Of a DNA stretch of 64,000 nt, positions 1 through 8,710 are shown piece by piece; within the stretch, counting starts at the first letter, position 1; each line of letters starts with the position of its first letter. The stretch lies in the NCBI GenBank assembly GCA_030151635.1, contig JASLDF010000088.1:31478-95477 (forward strand), read 5' to 3'. This DNA comes from Bacteroides sp. (GTDB lineage: Bacteria > Bacteroidota > Bacteroidia > Bacteroidales > Bacteroidaceae). Both the position numbers and the translations under genes were made by a program. Below the pieces are notes generated by a model. That model worked only from the letters and a program-made list of their open reading frames with translations. It was not told the DNA's origin and searched no databases.

Positions 1-382
1 TCCAAATGTTGCTTCGAAGAAATCCCAAAGCTACAATGATAAGGCTACCTACAACGGGTACAAATGCGAAGAACGCCATATAGGCACTTCGGTTGTATAG
101 GTAGATGCGCATACTCCTTATTTTCTTGGGATCCATGCGAAAGTATTTTGTGAGCCAATCAATTTTCCCCATCCTTCCAATTGCATAGCAGGTTAGGCTA
201 CCTAACGTGTTTCCAACCGTTGCTGCGATTAGGCATAGCCAAGGATTTAATCCAGTTGATGGTATGACTAAAGCTGCAAGCACTGCCTCAGAGCTAAATG
301 GAACAATACTACCTGCTAAAAAGGCCGATAGAAACATTCCTAAATACCCCCAATCAATTAAGAATTGTATAAAGGCATCCAT
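1..382 (-). CDS. VTT/DedA-like (YqaA-type) membrane protein, 3' part cut off by window edge
   Basis: Translating the minus strand from the ATG at 380-382 gives at least 127 uninterrupted residues running off the window edge. The protein begins MDAFIQFLIDWGYLGMFLSA and continues with an S/F-S-S-E-A motif (PFSSEAVLAAL), a GNTLGS segment and a short basic loop between hydrophobic stretches. This pattern is typical of the small SNARE-associated/VTT (DedA, YqaA) integral membrane proteins. The start overlaps the last 25 bases of the upstream membrane-protein gene, so the two are translationally linked and this is the last visible gene of the purD block. The specific substrate is unknown; related proteins are implicated in lipid scrambling or undecaprenyl-phosphate recycling. 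The family call is by motif and hydrophobicity only. Confidence 0.75.
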   Translation of the reverse strand, partial: MDAFIQFLIDWGYLGMFLSAFLAGSIVPFSSEAVLAALVIPSTGLNPWLCLIAATVGNTLGSLTCYAIGRMGKIDWLTKYFRMDPKKIRSMRIYLYNRSAYMAFFAFVPVVGSLIIVALGFLRSNIW

Positions 383-1374
383 ATGTTTGTAGCTAAAATC
401 ATTAATAAAATACCCAATGTAATCATGAATATAATATTACTCATTTTATTTTGATATGTAACTAAAACATTGCTAAAAATAAAACTAACTCCAGCTATAC
501 ATAAAGGAATGTATTGATAAAAATGGATAGGGTTAAATATCATAATTACAATCAGTCCTATAGATAGTACAAAGAAGTAATTCAGTATATAATACGTCTT
601 AATCTTCATTCTTGGCTGTGAAAGTAACAGATAGGTTATTGATAAAATTACTAATGTTAAAGCGAATACAAAAGTGATTAAATTATTCCCATCAAGGCTT
701 TTGTATGCCTCGAGATTACCCCAAGAAAATAAATCAGTAAATGGAATGTAGAATAAATACATAGAGTCTGTTAAATAGCAGTAACAGAACATAATCCAAA
801 TAGGGGTAATAATACCAAGCAGTGCCGAGAAGAAGGTACGTATGTTTACACTACTGAAAGGAATGGCTGCCAACAAGAAAAGTGGAAACAAGAATATTGT
901 TTTGGGGAGAATTAAAAATGATAGCCCCCAGAAGAAACCAATGTAATAATAAAGCTCTGAAGAGTCGTAGACTTTGTAGGTTTGAAAAAAGAAATGCGAT
1001 GCTGCGAGTATCAGAATTGTAGAAGCCAATCCCGGATAAATATAATGAATTTGGGGTATCGTAGCAATCAATATCAAAAAGGTAGTTGATTGTACCGTAG
1101 CACGTAAATTGATAATGCTAAACGTATTGTTTAAGATTATCAATAAGTATGCTAAGATACCATATCCAGCGAAGGCTATTATCTGGTTGAGCCAGATAGG
1201 TAGGTCTAATGGATATTCACTATATCCCCAATTTGCTGTGTTAACTAACGCTTCGGGGTCTGTGTGGGCTCCAAGATAATGAGCCCCAATCCAAGTTAGC
1301 AAGCATATTAGGGTAACAATGGGAAGATTAAATCTTCCCTTAATATACCTTTGTTGTAAATTAATTTTCGCCAT
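358..1374 (-). CDS. Polytopic inner-membrane protein of unknown function
   Basis: This 338-residue protein is almost entirely hydrophobic, with roughly ten predicted membrane spans separated by very short loops, and an N-terminus (MAKINLQQRYIKGRF) rich in basic residues that should stay in the cytoplasm. I recognise no catalytic motif. The gene starts one base after the purD stop codon and its 3' end overlaps the next membrane-protein gene by 25 bases, so it is co-transcribed with both. The arrangement purD followed by an uncharacterised membrane protein is, as far as I recall, common in Bacteroidales, but it does not reveal the role. It could be a small-molecule transporter or an envelope glycan protein. 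Confidence 0.85.
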   Translation of the reverse strand: MAKINLQQRYIKGRFNLPIVTLICLLTWIGAHYLGAHTDPEALVNTANWGYSEYPLDLPIWLNQIIAFAGYGILAYLLIILNNTFSIINLRATVQSTTFLILIATIPQIHYIYPGLASTILILAASHFFFQTYKVYDSSELYYYIGFFWGLSFLILPKTIFLFPLFLLAAIPFSSVNIRTFFSALLGIITPIWIMFCYCYLTDSMYLFYIPFTDLFSWGNLEAYKSLDGNNLITFVFALTLVILSITYLLLSQPRMKIKTYYILNYFFVLSIGLIVIMIFNPIHFYQYIPLCIAGVSFIFSNVLVTYQNKMSNIIFMITLGILLMILATNIWMPLYNS

Positions 1375-1375
1375 T

Positions 1376-2647
1376 TTATAAATCGAATCCTATATCAGTA
1401 CGATAGTATTTATCAGTAAAATGTATTTCTTCAGCCATGTGATAGCATTTTTTTAGTGCATCATCTTTTGAGTCTCCATATGCGGAAATAGCAATTACTC
1501 GGCCACCATTGGTTCCGATTTTTTCTTTATCTTGCTTTGTTCCTGCGTGAAAGACATGAACATCTTTTGGTAAATTTGATGGTATTGAAACTGTATATCC
1601 TTTTTTGTAAGCTTCAGGGTAGCCACCACTAACCAGCATTAAGCAAGTTGCAAAACGTTCATCTATCTCTAGTTCTCTTTCATTTAAATTAGAACTAGCA
1701 ACACCTTCAAAAAGATCCACGATGTCACTTTTTAGGCGTAGCATTACACTTTCTGTTTCTGGGTCGCCCATTCTAACATTGTATTCTATGACTAAAGGTT
1801 CGTTTTGAACATTGATAATTCCTATAAATATAAATCCCTTATAGGTAATATTATCTTCTTTAAGTCCTCGTACGGTTGGGATGATTATGCGATCCTCAAT
1901 CTTTTGCATGAAAGCCTCATCTGCAAAATGGACTGGGGTAATGCTTCCCATACCTCCGGTATTTAAACCAGTATCACCATCTCCTATACGTTTGTAATCT
2001 TTAGCTACAGGTAGAATCTTGTAATTAACTCCATCAGATAATACAAATACCGAGCACTCTATTCCTTTTAAAAACTCTTCAATAACAACGGTAGTACTTG
2101 CATTTCCAAAGCGTCCAGATAGCATCTCATTCAACTCCCTTTTAGCTTCTTCTAAGTCCGATAAAATCAAGACTCCTTTTCCAGCACATAAACCATCCGC
2201 TTTTAACACATAAGGAGCCTTTAAGCTCTCTAAAAATTGTAGACCTTCAGCTAGGTTGTCTTTATTTATGCTTTTATATTTAGCCGTAGGTATACCATGT
2301 CTAAACATAAACTCTTTAGCAAACTCTTTGCTGCCCTCCATTCGTGCACCCTCTAAAGAAGGACCAATTACAGTGATGTGTTTGGTTTGCGTGTCATTTT
2401 GGAAGAAGTCATAAATTCCTGCAACAAGTGGGTCTTCTGGTCCCACAACTATCATTGTAACTTCTTCTTTAAGACAGAATTTCTTAATGGCATTGAAGTC
2501 TTTAATGTCTAATGCCACATTGGTTCCAACTTGTTCAGTACCCGGATTGCCTGGGGCTATAAACAATTGGTTAATACGTTTGCTTTGTGCTATTTTCCAA
2601 GCTAATGCATGTTCTCTACCGCCAGATCCAAGTAATAATAGTTTCAT
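1376..2647 (-). CDS. purD: Phosphoribosylamine--glycine ligase (GAR synthetase)
   Basis: PurD joins 5-phosphoribosylamine and glycine with ATP to form GAR, the second step of purine synthesis, in the cytosol. The 423-residue length is normal for the family. The N-terminal domain opens with LLLLGSGGREHALAWK, and GPEDPL follows at residues 69-73. The ATP-grasp region has the family motif KADGLCAGKGV (149-159), and the C-terminal metal/ATP site EYNVRMGDPETE lies near residue 290. It sits 25 bp downstream of the DPP-IV-like peptidase gene and 1 bp upstream of a membrane-protein gene, in an operon that otherwise contains no purine genes. Identification is secure. Confidence 0.97.
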   Translation of the reverse strand: MKLLLLGSGGREHALAWKIAQSKRINQLFIAPGNPGTEQVGTNVALDIKDFNAIKKFCLKEEVTMIVVGPEDPLVAGIYDFFQNDTQTKHITVIGPSLEGARMEGSKEFAKEFMFRHGIPTAKYKSINKDNLAEGLQFLESLKAPYVLKADGLCAGKGVLILSDLEEAKRELNEMLSGRFGNASTTVVIEEFLKGIECSVFVLSDGVNYKILPVAKDYKRIGDGDTGLNTGGMGSITPVHFADEAFMQKIEDRIIIPTVRGLKEDNITYKGFIFIGIINVQNEPLVIEYNVRMGDPETESVMLRLKSDIVDLFEGVASSNLNERELEIDERFATCLMLVSGGYPEAYKKGYTVSIPSNLPKDVHVFHAGTKQDKEKIGTNGGRVIAISAYGDSKDDALKKCYHMAEEIHFTDKYYRTDIGFDL

Positions 2648-2672
2648 GTTGATTTGTTAATCAGTGAATAAA

Positions 2673-4808
2673 TTATAGATTATCGTCGAAGTATCTTGTT
2701 ATTTTCTCATGCAAATGCACTCTATCTCTCCCTCTTACATTATGCTCATGTCCTGGATATATGAATAAATCAGGATATGTTCGGGCTTTAATACAAGCCT
2801 TCATGAAAGAGAAAGTATGTTGTGGCACACAAGTTGAATCGTGTCCATCGTGAATCATGAGTAATTTGCCTTGTAACTGCCCTGCTAGGTTGCACAAGTT
2901 CGTTTTTTCATATCCTTCGGGGTTGTCTTGCGGGGTATCCATGTAACGTTCACCATACATAATTTCGTACAGTTTCCAGTCAATCACTGGTCCTCCAGCA
3001 ACGCCCACTTTAAATATAGACGGATATCTCAATAATAAAGCTGTAGACATATGACCACCAAAGCTCCAACCATGCACACCAATTCGATCCATATCTACAT
3101 AACCTAGGCTGCTTAAATATTTAGTACCCTCTACCTGGTCTTCACCTTCGATAATGCCTAGCTGTCTAAATGTAGCATTTTCAAATTCTCTTCCACGATT
3201 ATCGCTGCCTCTATTGTCAAGTGTAAAAACAACGTATCCTTTGTTAGCCATATAGATGTCCCAACCTCTAACGCCATTATTCCAAGAATTGTCAATCATT
3301 TGAGCGTGTGGTCCTCCATACACATAGATTACAGCGGGATGTTTTTGGGTTTTATCAATATTTTTGGCTTGAACGACTCTGTAATACAGGTCTGTAAGAC
3401 CATCGGCAGCCTTAATTGTGCCTACAGTAATTTCTGGCATCACATAATCCTTGTGTGGATCGGGAGCTGTAAAAATGTTTTTACTTTTGTTGTTGTTGAT
3501 ATTAACGATGTTAATCGCGTTAGGCGTGCTTTTAGAGCTATATCTATCAATTATATACTTATTTGAAGTACTTATGATAGGATAGTGTACCCCTTCTTTG
3601 TTGTCAAGAGGACGGATTTTGCCATTTTTCAGGGAAACAGCTAAAATGTTTTTTTGTAGGGGCGAGTAATAGGTTCCAGTAATAATAACCTCTCTAGTTT
3701 TCTCGTTGAAGCCGATAATTGAATTAACTAACCAATTACCTTTAGTTAATTGAGTTTGTTTCTTTTTGTCTGTGTTAACTAGATATAGATGGTTGAATCC
3801 ATCTTTTTCACTTTGAAGTATATATTGTTTGCTATTCCAAGGAATAAACTGAATTGGGCTTTGTGGCTCAACGTACTTATCGTAACTCTCTTCGTTTAAG
3901 ATTTGAACCAAAGCACCTGTTTTAGCATCATATTCGCATAGCTTAGCTTCGTTTTGGTCACGATTTACTTCAAATAAATAAATGCTTTGTTCATCTGGTG
4001 ACCAAGAAATATTTGTGAAATATCGATTAGTAGGGTCGCCAGCTTGCAGGAAAATAGTTTTGTTATTTTCTATCGAGTAGATTCCTACATATACTTTATG
4101 GCTTTCCATTCCCGCCATAGGGTACTTGACAGGATTTAAAGTTGCAATACGAGTCGTAATGTCCACAAGTGGATAATCTGGTATCATGGTTTCGTCCATT
4201 TTATAGAACGCTAAGTTTTTACCACTTTGACTCCAAAATGTACCTTTACGGATGCCAAATTCACTTCTATGCACCGTTTGTCCTGCCACAATGCCTTCAG
4301 CATTGTTGGTAATTTGTTTATTGTTAACGTATAGGTTGTTTTCAATAGTATAAGCTATTGAATTACCCATTACACTATAATCGATATTAGAAGCGCTTTC
4401 GCCAATTTTATGTAACAAATTAGCTTTGCGCTTCTCTAAATCGATTTTAATATAGGTTCCCTTATGAATAAATAAAAGACTTTGTTCGTTGGGCCACGGC
4501 ATAGAAACTTGATAAAAATTACTCAATTTAGGAAGTTTTGCTTCTTCTAAAATTTGATTTACATCTTCTAGCTTTGCATATACTGTACGTTCTCCTGTTG
4601 TTGGGTGTATGGTTGTCAACTCTGAATATCCAGGTTCAATACACATATCTCCCCACCATGAAAGACCATAAATGCTCTCTGTATAAATGTAATTGTCTCC
4701 ACCAGGGATTAACTCGTCTAGTGTTGGTAATTTTAAATCTTGATTCTGAGCTGTGGCAATTGAATTAATACAAATTAATCCAAGCAACAAGCCTAATAGT
4801 TTTTTCAT
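2673..4808 (-). CDS. Dipeptidyl peptidase IV-like serine peptidase (family S9)
   Basis: This 711-residue exported peptidase likely removes dipeptides or tripeptides from peptide N-termini, often with Pro or Ala at the penultimate position. A cleavable signal peptide (MKKLLGLLLGLICINSIATAQ) precedes a beta-propeller region typical of the DPP-IV N-terminal domain, followed by an alpha/beta hydrolase domain from about residue 480. The nucleophile motif GWSFGGH places Ser near 582; the likely Asp is near 657 (HDGHDST) and His near 689 (GHEHNV). The usual aspartate motif of S9B enzymes is less conserved here. It is expected to act in the periplasm as part of peptide scavenging. It lies 41 bp downstream of the methyltransferase gene and 25 bp upstream of purD. 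Confidence 0.92.
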   Translation of the reverse strand: MKKLLGLLLGLICINSIATAQNQDLKLPTLDELIPGGDNYIYTESIYGLSWWGDMCIEPGYSELTTIHPTTGERTVYAKLEDVNQILEEAKLPKLSNFYQVSMPWPNEQSLLFIHKGTYIKIDLEKRKANLLHKIGESASNIDYSVMGNSIAYTIENNLYVNNKQITNNAEGIVAGQTVHRSEFGIRKGTFWSQSGKNLAFYKMDETMIPDYPLVDITTRIATLNPVKYPMAGMESHKVYVGIYSIENNKTIFLQAGDPTNRYFTNISWSPDEQSIYLFEVNRDQNEAKLCEYDAKTGALVQILNEESYDKYVEPQSPIQFIPWNSKQYILQSEKDGFNHLYLVNTDKKKQTQLTKGNWLVNSIIGFNEKTREVIITGTYYSPLQKNILAVSLKNGKIRPLDNKEGVHYPIISTSNKYIIDRYSSKSTPNAINIVNINNNKSKNIFTAPDPHKDYVMPEITVGTIKAADGLTDLYYRVVQAKNIDKTQKHPAVIYVYGGPHAQMIDNSWNNGVRGWDIYMANKGYVVFTLDNRGSDNRGREFENATFRQLGIIEGEDQVEGTKYLSSLGYVDMDRIGVHGWSFGGHMSTALLLRYPSIFKVGVAGGPVIDWKLYEIMYGERYMDTPQDNPEGYEKTNLCNLAGQLQGKLLMIHDGHDSTCVPQHTFSFMKACIKARTYPDLFIYPGHEHNVRGRDRVHLHEKITRYFDDNL

Positions 4809-4849
4809 AATTGATTTTGATTAATATGCTAAATTAAGAGTCGTAACGA

Positions 4850-6100
4850 CTATTCATTTACTTCGTTTTCATCTTTCTTTTTAAAAACAGGCTTACTTGT
4901 TCTAGCTACTACAGGCTTGCTTGTTCTAGGAGAAAATGCAGCTTTACGATCCGTTTTGAATTCCTTCATTTTACCATCAAAGATGTCATATTTACGTAGT
5001 TCACATTCAAGTGCACCATTGTATAAAGGAATACGTTCGCTTTGTCTTAGACCAATTTTATCAAAACATTCTTTTCTATATGATAAAATCCAAGCTTCAT
5101 ATCCAGCAAATGCATGTTTCAATCTTTCTCCAATAACTTCGTATAGACCTAATAAGTTTTCAGTAGAAATACGTTCACCATAAGGTGGGTTAGTAATCAT
5201 GATTGCTTTATTTTTAGGCTGTTCTAGTTGTTGAATAGGCTGTAACTTGATGATAGTATCTTTTGATACACCAGCAGCCTTTACATTGTAAGTTGCAATA
5301 TCGATTGCACTTGGGCTATTATCATAACCAAAAATATGATGTTCAAACTCACGTTCTTGACTATCGTCGTTGTAAATGCGATTGTACATTTCGTCATCAT
5401 AATCTACCCATTTCTCGAAAGCAAATTCTTTTCTGAATATACCAGGAGCAATGTTGCGTGCAATAAGTGCTGCTTCAATTGGAATAGTACCAGAACCACA
5501 CATAGGATCTATTAAGTCACATTCGCCTTTCCATCCTGTTTTAAGGATGATACCTGCAGCTAATACTTCATTCAAAGGAGCTTCTACAGCTTCTTGACGG
5601 TAACCCCTACGGTGAAGTGATTCACCAGATGAGTCTAATGAAAGAGTACACTTTGTTTCTGCAATATGGATATTAAGAAGAACATCAGGGCGATTAATAC
5701 GTACTGAAGGACGTTTACCACAGTTTTCTTTAAAGTAGTCGACAATTGCGTCTTTTACACGGTATGCTACGAATTTAGAGTGTCTAAACTCATTACTAAA
5801 CACTACAGAATCAATCGCAAATGTTTTGTCTGGGTTTAAAATTTCGTCCCATTCAATTGCTTTGATTTGGTCATAAACCTCATCAGCATTTTTCGCAACA
5901 AATTGCTTTATTGGTTTAAGAATGCGAATGGCAGTACGAAGGCAAAAATTTGCTCTGTACATCATTTCTTTATCGCCCGAGAACGATACCATTCTGCGTC
6001 CTATTTCAATATCATTTGCGCCTAGTGCAATTAGTTCTTCTGCTAATACCTCTTCCAATCCCTGGAATGTTTTAGCGATCATTGCGAATTGTTTACTCAT
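4850..6100 (-). CDS. THUMP-domain RNA methyltransferase, RlmL-like (23S rRNA m2G)
   Basis: A THUMP RNA-binding domain (about residues 1-160) precedes a Rossmann methyltransferase domain with the SAM-binding motif DPMCGSGT (198-205) and the N-methyltransferase motif NPPYGE (304-309). This matches the first half of E. coli RlmL, which makes m2G2445 in 23S rRNA; the C-terminal RlmK half found in E. coli is absent, as I would expect for many Bacteroidetes. The C-terminus is a short basic tail with two copies of RTSKPV, probably RNA-contacting and disordered. The gene lies 27 bp downstream of cysE. The exact modified base is inferred from the family. Confidence 0.9.
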   Translation of the reverse strand: MSKQFAMIAKTFQGLEEVLAEELIALGANDIEIGRRMVSFSGDKEMMYRANFCLRTAIRILKPIKQFVAKNADEVYDQIKAIEWDEILNPDKTFAIDSVVFSNEFRHSKFVAYRVKDAIVDYFKENCGKRPSVRINRPDVLLNIHIAETKCTLSLDSSGESLHRRGYRQEAVEAPLNEVLAAGIILKTGWKGECDLIDPMCGSGTIPIEAALIARNIAPGIFRKEFAFEKWVDYDDEMYNRIYNDDSQEREFEHHIFGYDNSPSAIDIATYNVKAAGVSKDTIIKLQPIQQLEQPKNKAIMITNPPYGERISTENLLGLYEVIGERLKHAFAGYEAWILSYRKECFDKIGLRQSERIPLYNGALECELRKYDIFDGKMKEFKTDRKAAFSPRTSKPVVARTSKPVFKKKDENEVNE

Positions 6101-6127
6101 TAAATGTAATGTATTAATATGTTTTTT

Positions 6128-7024
6128 TTATTTTTCTCTTCTTTGGAACAGTTTCGTTCCCGGTGGAACATCATCTGTAATCCATATGTTAGCACCAATA
6201 ACTGAGCCTTCGCCAATTCTTATTCTACCTAATACAGTTGCATTTGAGTAGATTATTACGTTGTCTTCAATTATAGGGTGTCTGTTAATTCCTTTAATAG
6301 GTTGTCCATTCTCATCAAGAGGAAAGCTTTTAGCACCTAATGTAACTCCTTGATAAAGTTTTACATGGCTTCCCAATATTGCAGTGGCACCAATAACTAC
6401 TCCCGTACCGTGGTCAATAGTAAAATAACTTCCAATTTGAGCCCCCGGATGAATGTCAATGCCAGTTTCGCTATGTGCCCTTTCTGTTATAATTCTAGGA
6501 ATTAAAGGGACGTTTAGCTTTAGTAATTGATGTGCTATTCTATAGTTGCTAATTGCTCGGATAGCTGGGTAGCAACTGATAACTTCAGATACACTCTGTG
6601 CAGCAGGATCGCCTTCATAGGCAGCCTTAACATCTGTTGCAAGTGTATGACGAAGTTCTGGTAGTTTACTGATAAATTGTGCTGCAATATTTGCAGCTTC
6701 ATATCTTACTTTTTCCATGCAATCTGTATCTTTTTTGCATTTCATAAAGCATAGACCAGCTAATATTTGTTTTTTTAGGAGGTTGAAAAGCTTTTCAACA
6801 TTAACACCGATATGGTACTGAAGGGTTTGACTGTTAATACATGAGTTTCCGAAGTAGCCTGGAAATAGAGTTGCACGAGCAAGCTCGATGATTGTATCTA
6901 AGTCTTTTAACGACGGAAGAAGTTCACCATCACGTTGCTGATGAAAAAGTTCCTGGTAAGACTCACCTTTGGCCAATTCCTCGGTGGCTTTCGTTAAGAT
7001 ATGTGTATGATCTAATTCGTTCAT
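6128..7024 (-). CDS. cysE: Serine O-acetyltransferase
   Basis: CysE acetylates L-serine with acetyl-CoA to O-acetylserine, the substrate of the divergent cysK product. The 298-residue protein has an alpha-helical N-terminal domain and a left-handed beta-helix of hexapeptide repeats from about residue 185. The active-site signature is visible as D131 (DVKAAYEGDPAA), the GIDIHPGA segment (188-195) and H205 in IDHGTG. It is the first gene of the minus-strand block. A -7-like TACATTTG lies on the minus strand at 7060-7067, giving a leader of about 30 nt. Cysteine-dependent regulation is plausible, but no operator is visible. Confidence 0.96.
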   Translation of the reverse strand: MNELDHTHILTKATEELAKGESYQELFHQQRDGELLPSLKDLDTIIELARATLFPGYFGNSCINSQTLQYHIGVNVEKLFNLLKKQILAGLCFMKCKKDTDCMEKVRYEAANIAAQFISKLPELRHTLATDVKAAYEGDPAAQSVSEVISCYPAIRAISNYRIAHQLLKLNVPLIPRIITERAHSETGIDIHPGAQIGSYFTIDHGTGVVIGATAILGSHVKLYQGVTLGAKSFPLDENGQPIKGINRHPIIEDNVIIYSNATVLGRIRIGEGSVIGANIWITDDVPPGTKLFQRREK

Positions 7025-7059
7025 TTCGATTAGCTTGTAACGAAGTTATTATTGGCTAC

Positions 7060-7067
7060 AAATGTAG
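7060..7067 (-). promoter_or_regulatory. Promoter -7 element for cysE block
   Basis: TACATTTG on the minus strand matches the Bacteroidetes -7 consensus TAnnTTTG and lies about 36 bp before the cysE start. No convincing TTTG box is present at the expected upstream distance. Confidence 0.5.
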
Positions 7068-7171
7068 CTATATTCAAGCAGAAAAAAAAGATAAAAAGAA
7101 TCAATAGATTAGGAGATTGCGCTATTTTTTTTCTATATTTCTTGCTTAGAGAATTTTTAACACATAATAAT

Positions 7172-8119
7172 ATGGGAAAAATAGCAAAGAGACTCACCGA
7201 TTTGATCGGTTCTACTCCGTTATTGGAGTTGGAATTATTCGGCGAAAAAGAAGGATTAGCAGCTAAGTTAATTGCTAAGGTTGAGTATTTTAATCCTGCA
7301 GGAAGTGTGAAGGATAGAATAGCTCTTGCTATGGTCGAGGATGCTGAACGTAAAGGCACGCTCAAACCGGGCGGAACTATTATAGAACCTACAAGTGGTA
7401 ACACTGGTGTTGGCTTAGCTTTTGTATCGAGTGTAAAAGGATATAAATTAGTATTAACTATGCCTGACTCGATGAGTGTAGAACGTAGAAACTTATTGAA
7501 AGCTTTAGGGGCTAAACTTATTTTAACTCCAGGTGCTTTAGGCATGACTGGTGCAATTAATAAAGCTGAAGAGCTTCAAAAGGATACTCCAAATTCTGTA
7601 ATCTTAGAACAATTTAACAATCAGGCTAACTGTGCTGTACATAAATTGACTACAGGGGAAGAAATTTGGAAAGATACGGATGGAAAAGTCGATATTTTTG
7701 TAGCTGGTGTTGGTACAGGAGGCACGGTAAGTGGAGTAGGTATGGCTTTGAAGAGTCATAATCCCAATGTGAAGATTGTTGCTGTTGAGCCTGCAAGTTC
7801 TCCAGTTTTATCTGGTGGTAAATCTGGACCACATAGAATACAAGGTATTGGTGCTGGGTTTATTCCTAAAACATATCATCCTGAAGTGATTGATGAAGTC
7901 ATTCAGATAGAAAATGATGATGCCATCAAAACATCAAGAAAATTAGCTCAAGTTGAAGGACTTCTTGTGGGTATTTCTTCTGGTGCAGCTGTGGCAGGGG
8001 CTATGAAATTAGCTATGCGTCCCGAAAATAAGGGAAAAAATATTGTAGTGCTTTTGCCTGATACGGGTGAAAGATATTTAACTACAGATTTATATGCATT
8101 TGAAAGCTACCCTTTGTAA
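7172..8119 (+). CDS. cysK: Cysteine synthase A (O-acetylserine sulfhydrylase)
   Basis: CysK is a PLP enzyme that replaces the acetyl group of O-acetylserine with sulfide to give cysteine. From the ATG at 7172 the protein is 315 residues, the normal family length. The PLP lysine is K47 in NPAGSVKDR, the substrate loop is TSGNTG, and the phosphate loop is GTGGT. The reading frame is open to an ATG at 7052, but the 40 extra residues are not family-like and would start within about 30 bp of the divergent cysE start, so I reject that start. The divergent cysE/cysK pair has a shared intergenic region of 147 bp. A strong bidirectional terminator follows at 8142-8176. Confidence 0.96.
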   Translation: MGKIAKRLTDLIGSTPLLELELFGEKEGLAAKLIAKVEYFNPAGSVKDRIALAMVEDAERKGTLKPGGTIIEPTSGNTGVGLAFVSSVKGYKLVLTMPDSMSVERRNLLKALGAKLILTPGALGMTGAINKAEELQKDTPNSVILEQFNNQANCAVHKLTTGEEIWKDTDGKVDIFVAGVGTGGTVSGVGMALKSHNPNVKIVAVEPASSPVLSGGKSGPHRIQGIGAGFIPKTYHPEVIDEVIQIENDDAIKTSRKLAQVEGLLVGISSGAAVAGAMKLAMRPENKGKNIVVLLPDTGERYLTTDLYAFESYPL

Positions 8120-8141
8120 GGGCTTTTCTCAATAGAATAAA

Positions 8142-8176
8142 AAAAACGAGGACATGATTACTATGTCCTCGTTTTT
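8142..8176. terminator. Bidirectional intrinsic terminator
   Basis: A perfect 14-bp stem (8142-8155 with 8163-8176) with a 7-nt loop has an A tract at one end and a T tract at the other, so it can terminate cysK on the plus strand and the flavin-protein gene on the minus strand. Confidence 0.93.
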
Positions 8177-8181
8177 AATTT

Positions 8182-8679
8182 TTATTTACCACGTACAACC
8201 GGATTGGGTCTATCGTGTGGTGCAGCAAATTCTTTAGCTGTAACCTTGTCGATTGGCACTGCCCATATTTTTACATTCTTAACAGCAGGGTCGGAATACT
8301 TAAATTCTTTACCAATGTAGTGAACCATCATAAGATTTAATATTTCGCGCTTCTCTTCCATATCTTCAATGAAAGATACCGCACCTTTACACACCACACT
8401 TCTAGAACGCATTCTGTAGCTACAAGCTACGTTGGGGTGTTGGTGAACCAACTCTTCTCCGTCGTTAAAAGTGATGCAGACTTTGCTGTTTTTTTTGATG
8501 ATATCCATTAACCCACCATCTGGTGCCGAATGTAGATACACGACACCTTCGTGGTATGCAAAGTTCATAGGCAATACATAAGGATCGCCTTCAAGGTCAA
8601 TCATGCCCAAGAAGCAAATTTTACATGCTTTGATGATTTCTTCAATCATCTCTTTATTGTCTATTTCTACAGTTTTCAC
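8182..8679 (-). CDS. Pyridoxamine 5'-phosphate oxidase-like FMN-binding split-barrel protein
   Basis: This 165-residue protein has the size and pattern of the PNPOx-like split-barrel flavoproteins of the NimA type: an N-terminal helix, then LGMIDLEGDPYVLPMNFAY with alternating beta strands, and a basic segment (SYRMRSRSVVCKG) in the barrel. Members bind FMN or heme and are often annotated as 5-nitroimidazole reductase-like, but most are uncharacterised. It lies 31 bp downstream of the RNase R gene on the same strand and probably shares its transcript. The fold assignment is fairly confident; substrate and cofactor are not determined by the sequence. Confidence 0.85.
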   Translation of the reverse strand: MKTVEIDNKEMIEEIIKACKICFLGMIDLEGDPYVLPMNFAYHEGVVYLHSAPDGGLMDIIKKNSKVCITFNDGEELVHQHPNVACSYRMRSRSVVCKGAVSFIEDMEEKREILNLMMVHYIGKEFKYSDPAVKNVKIWAVPIDKVTAKEFAAPHDRPNPVVRGK

Positions 8680-8710
8680 GTTTGTTTGTGTTACAAATTA
8701 GGAAATTATA

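Noticed and set aside
207..392. Plus-strand frame of 61 codons at the window edge
   Set aside because: It is antisense to the VTT/DedA-like gene, which has a convincing protein on the minus strand.
7052..7171. N-terminal extension of cysK by 40 residues
   Set aside because: The extension is not family-like, lies in the intergenic region close to the divergent cysE start, and the ATG at 7172 gives a normal-length enzyme.
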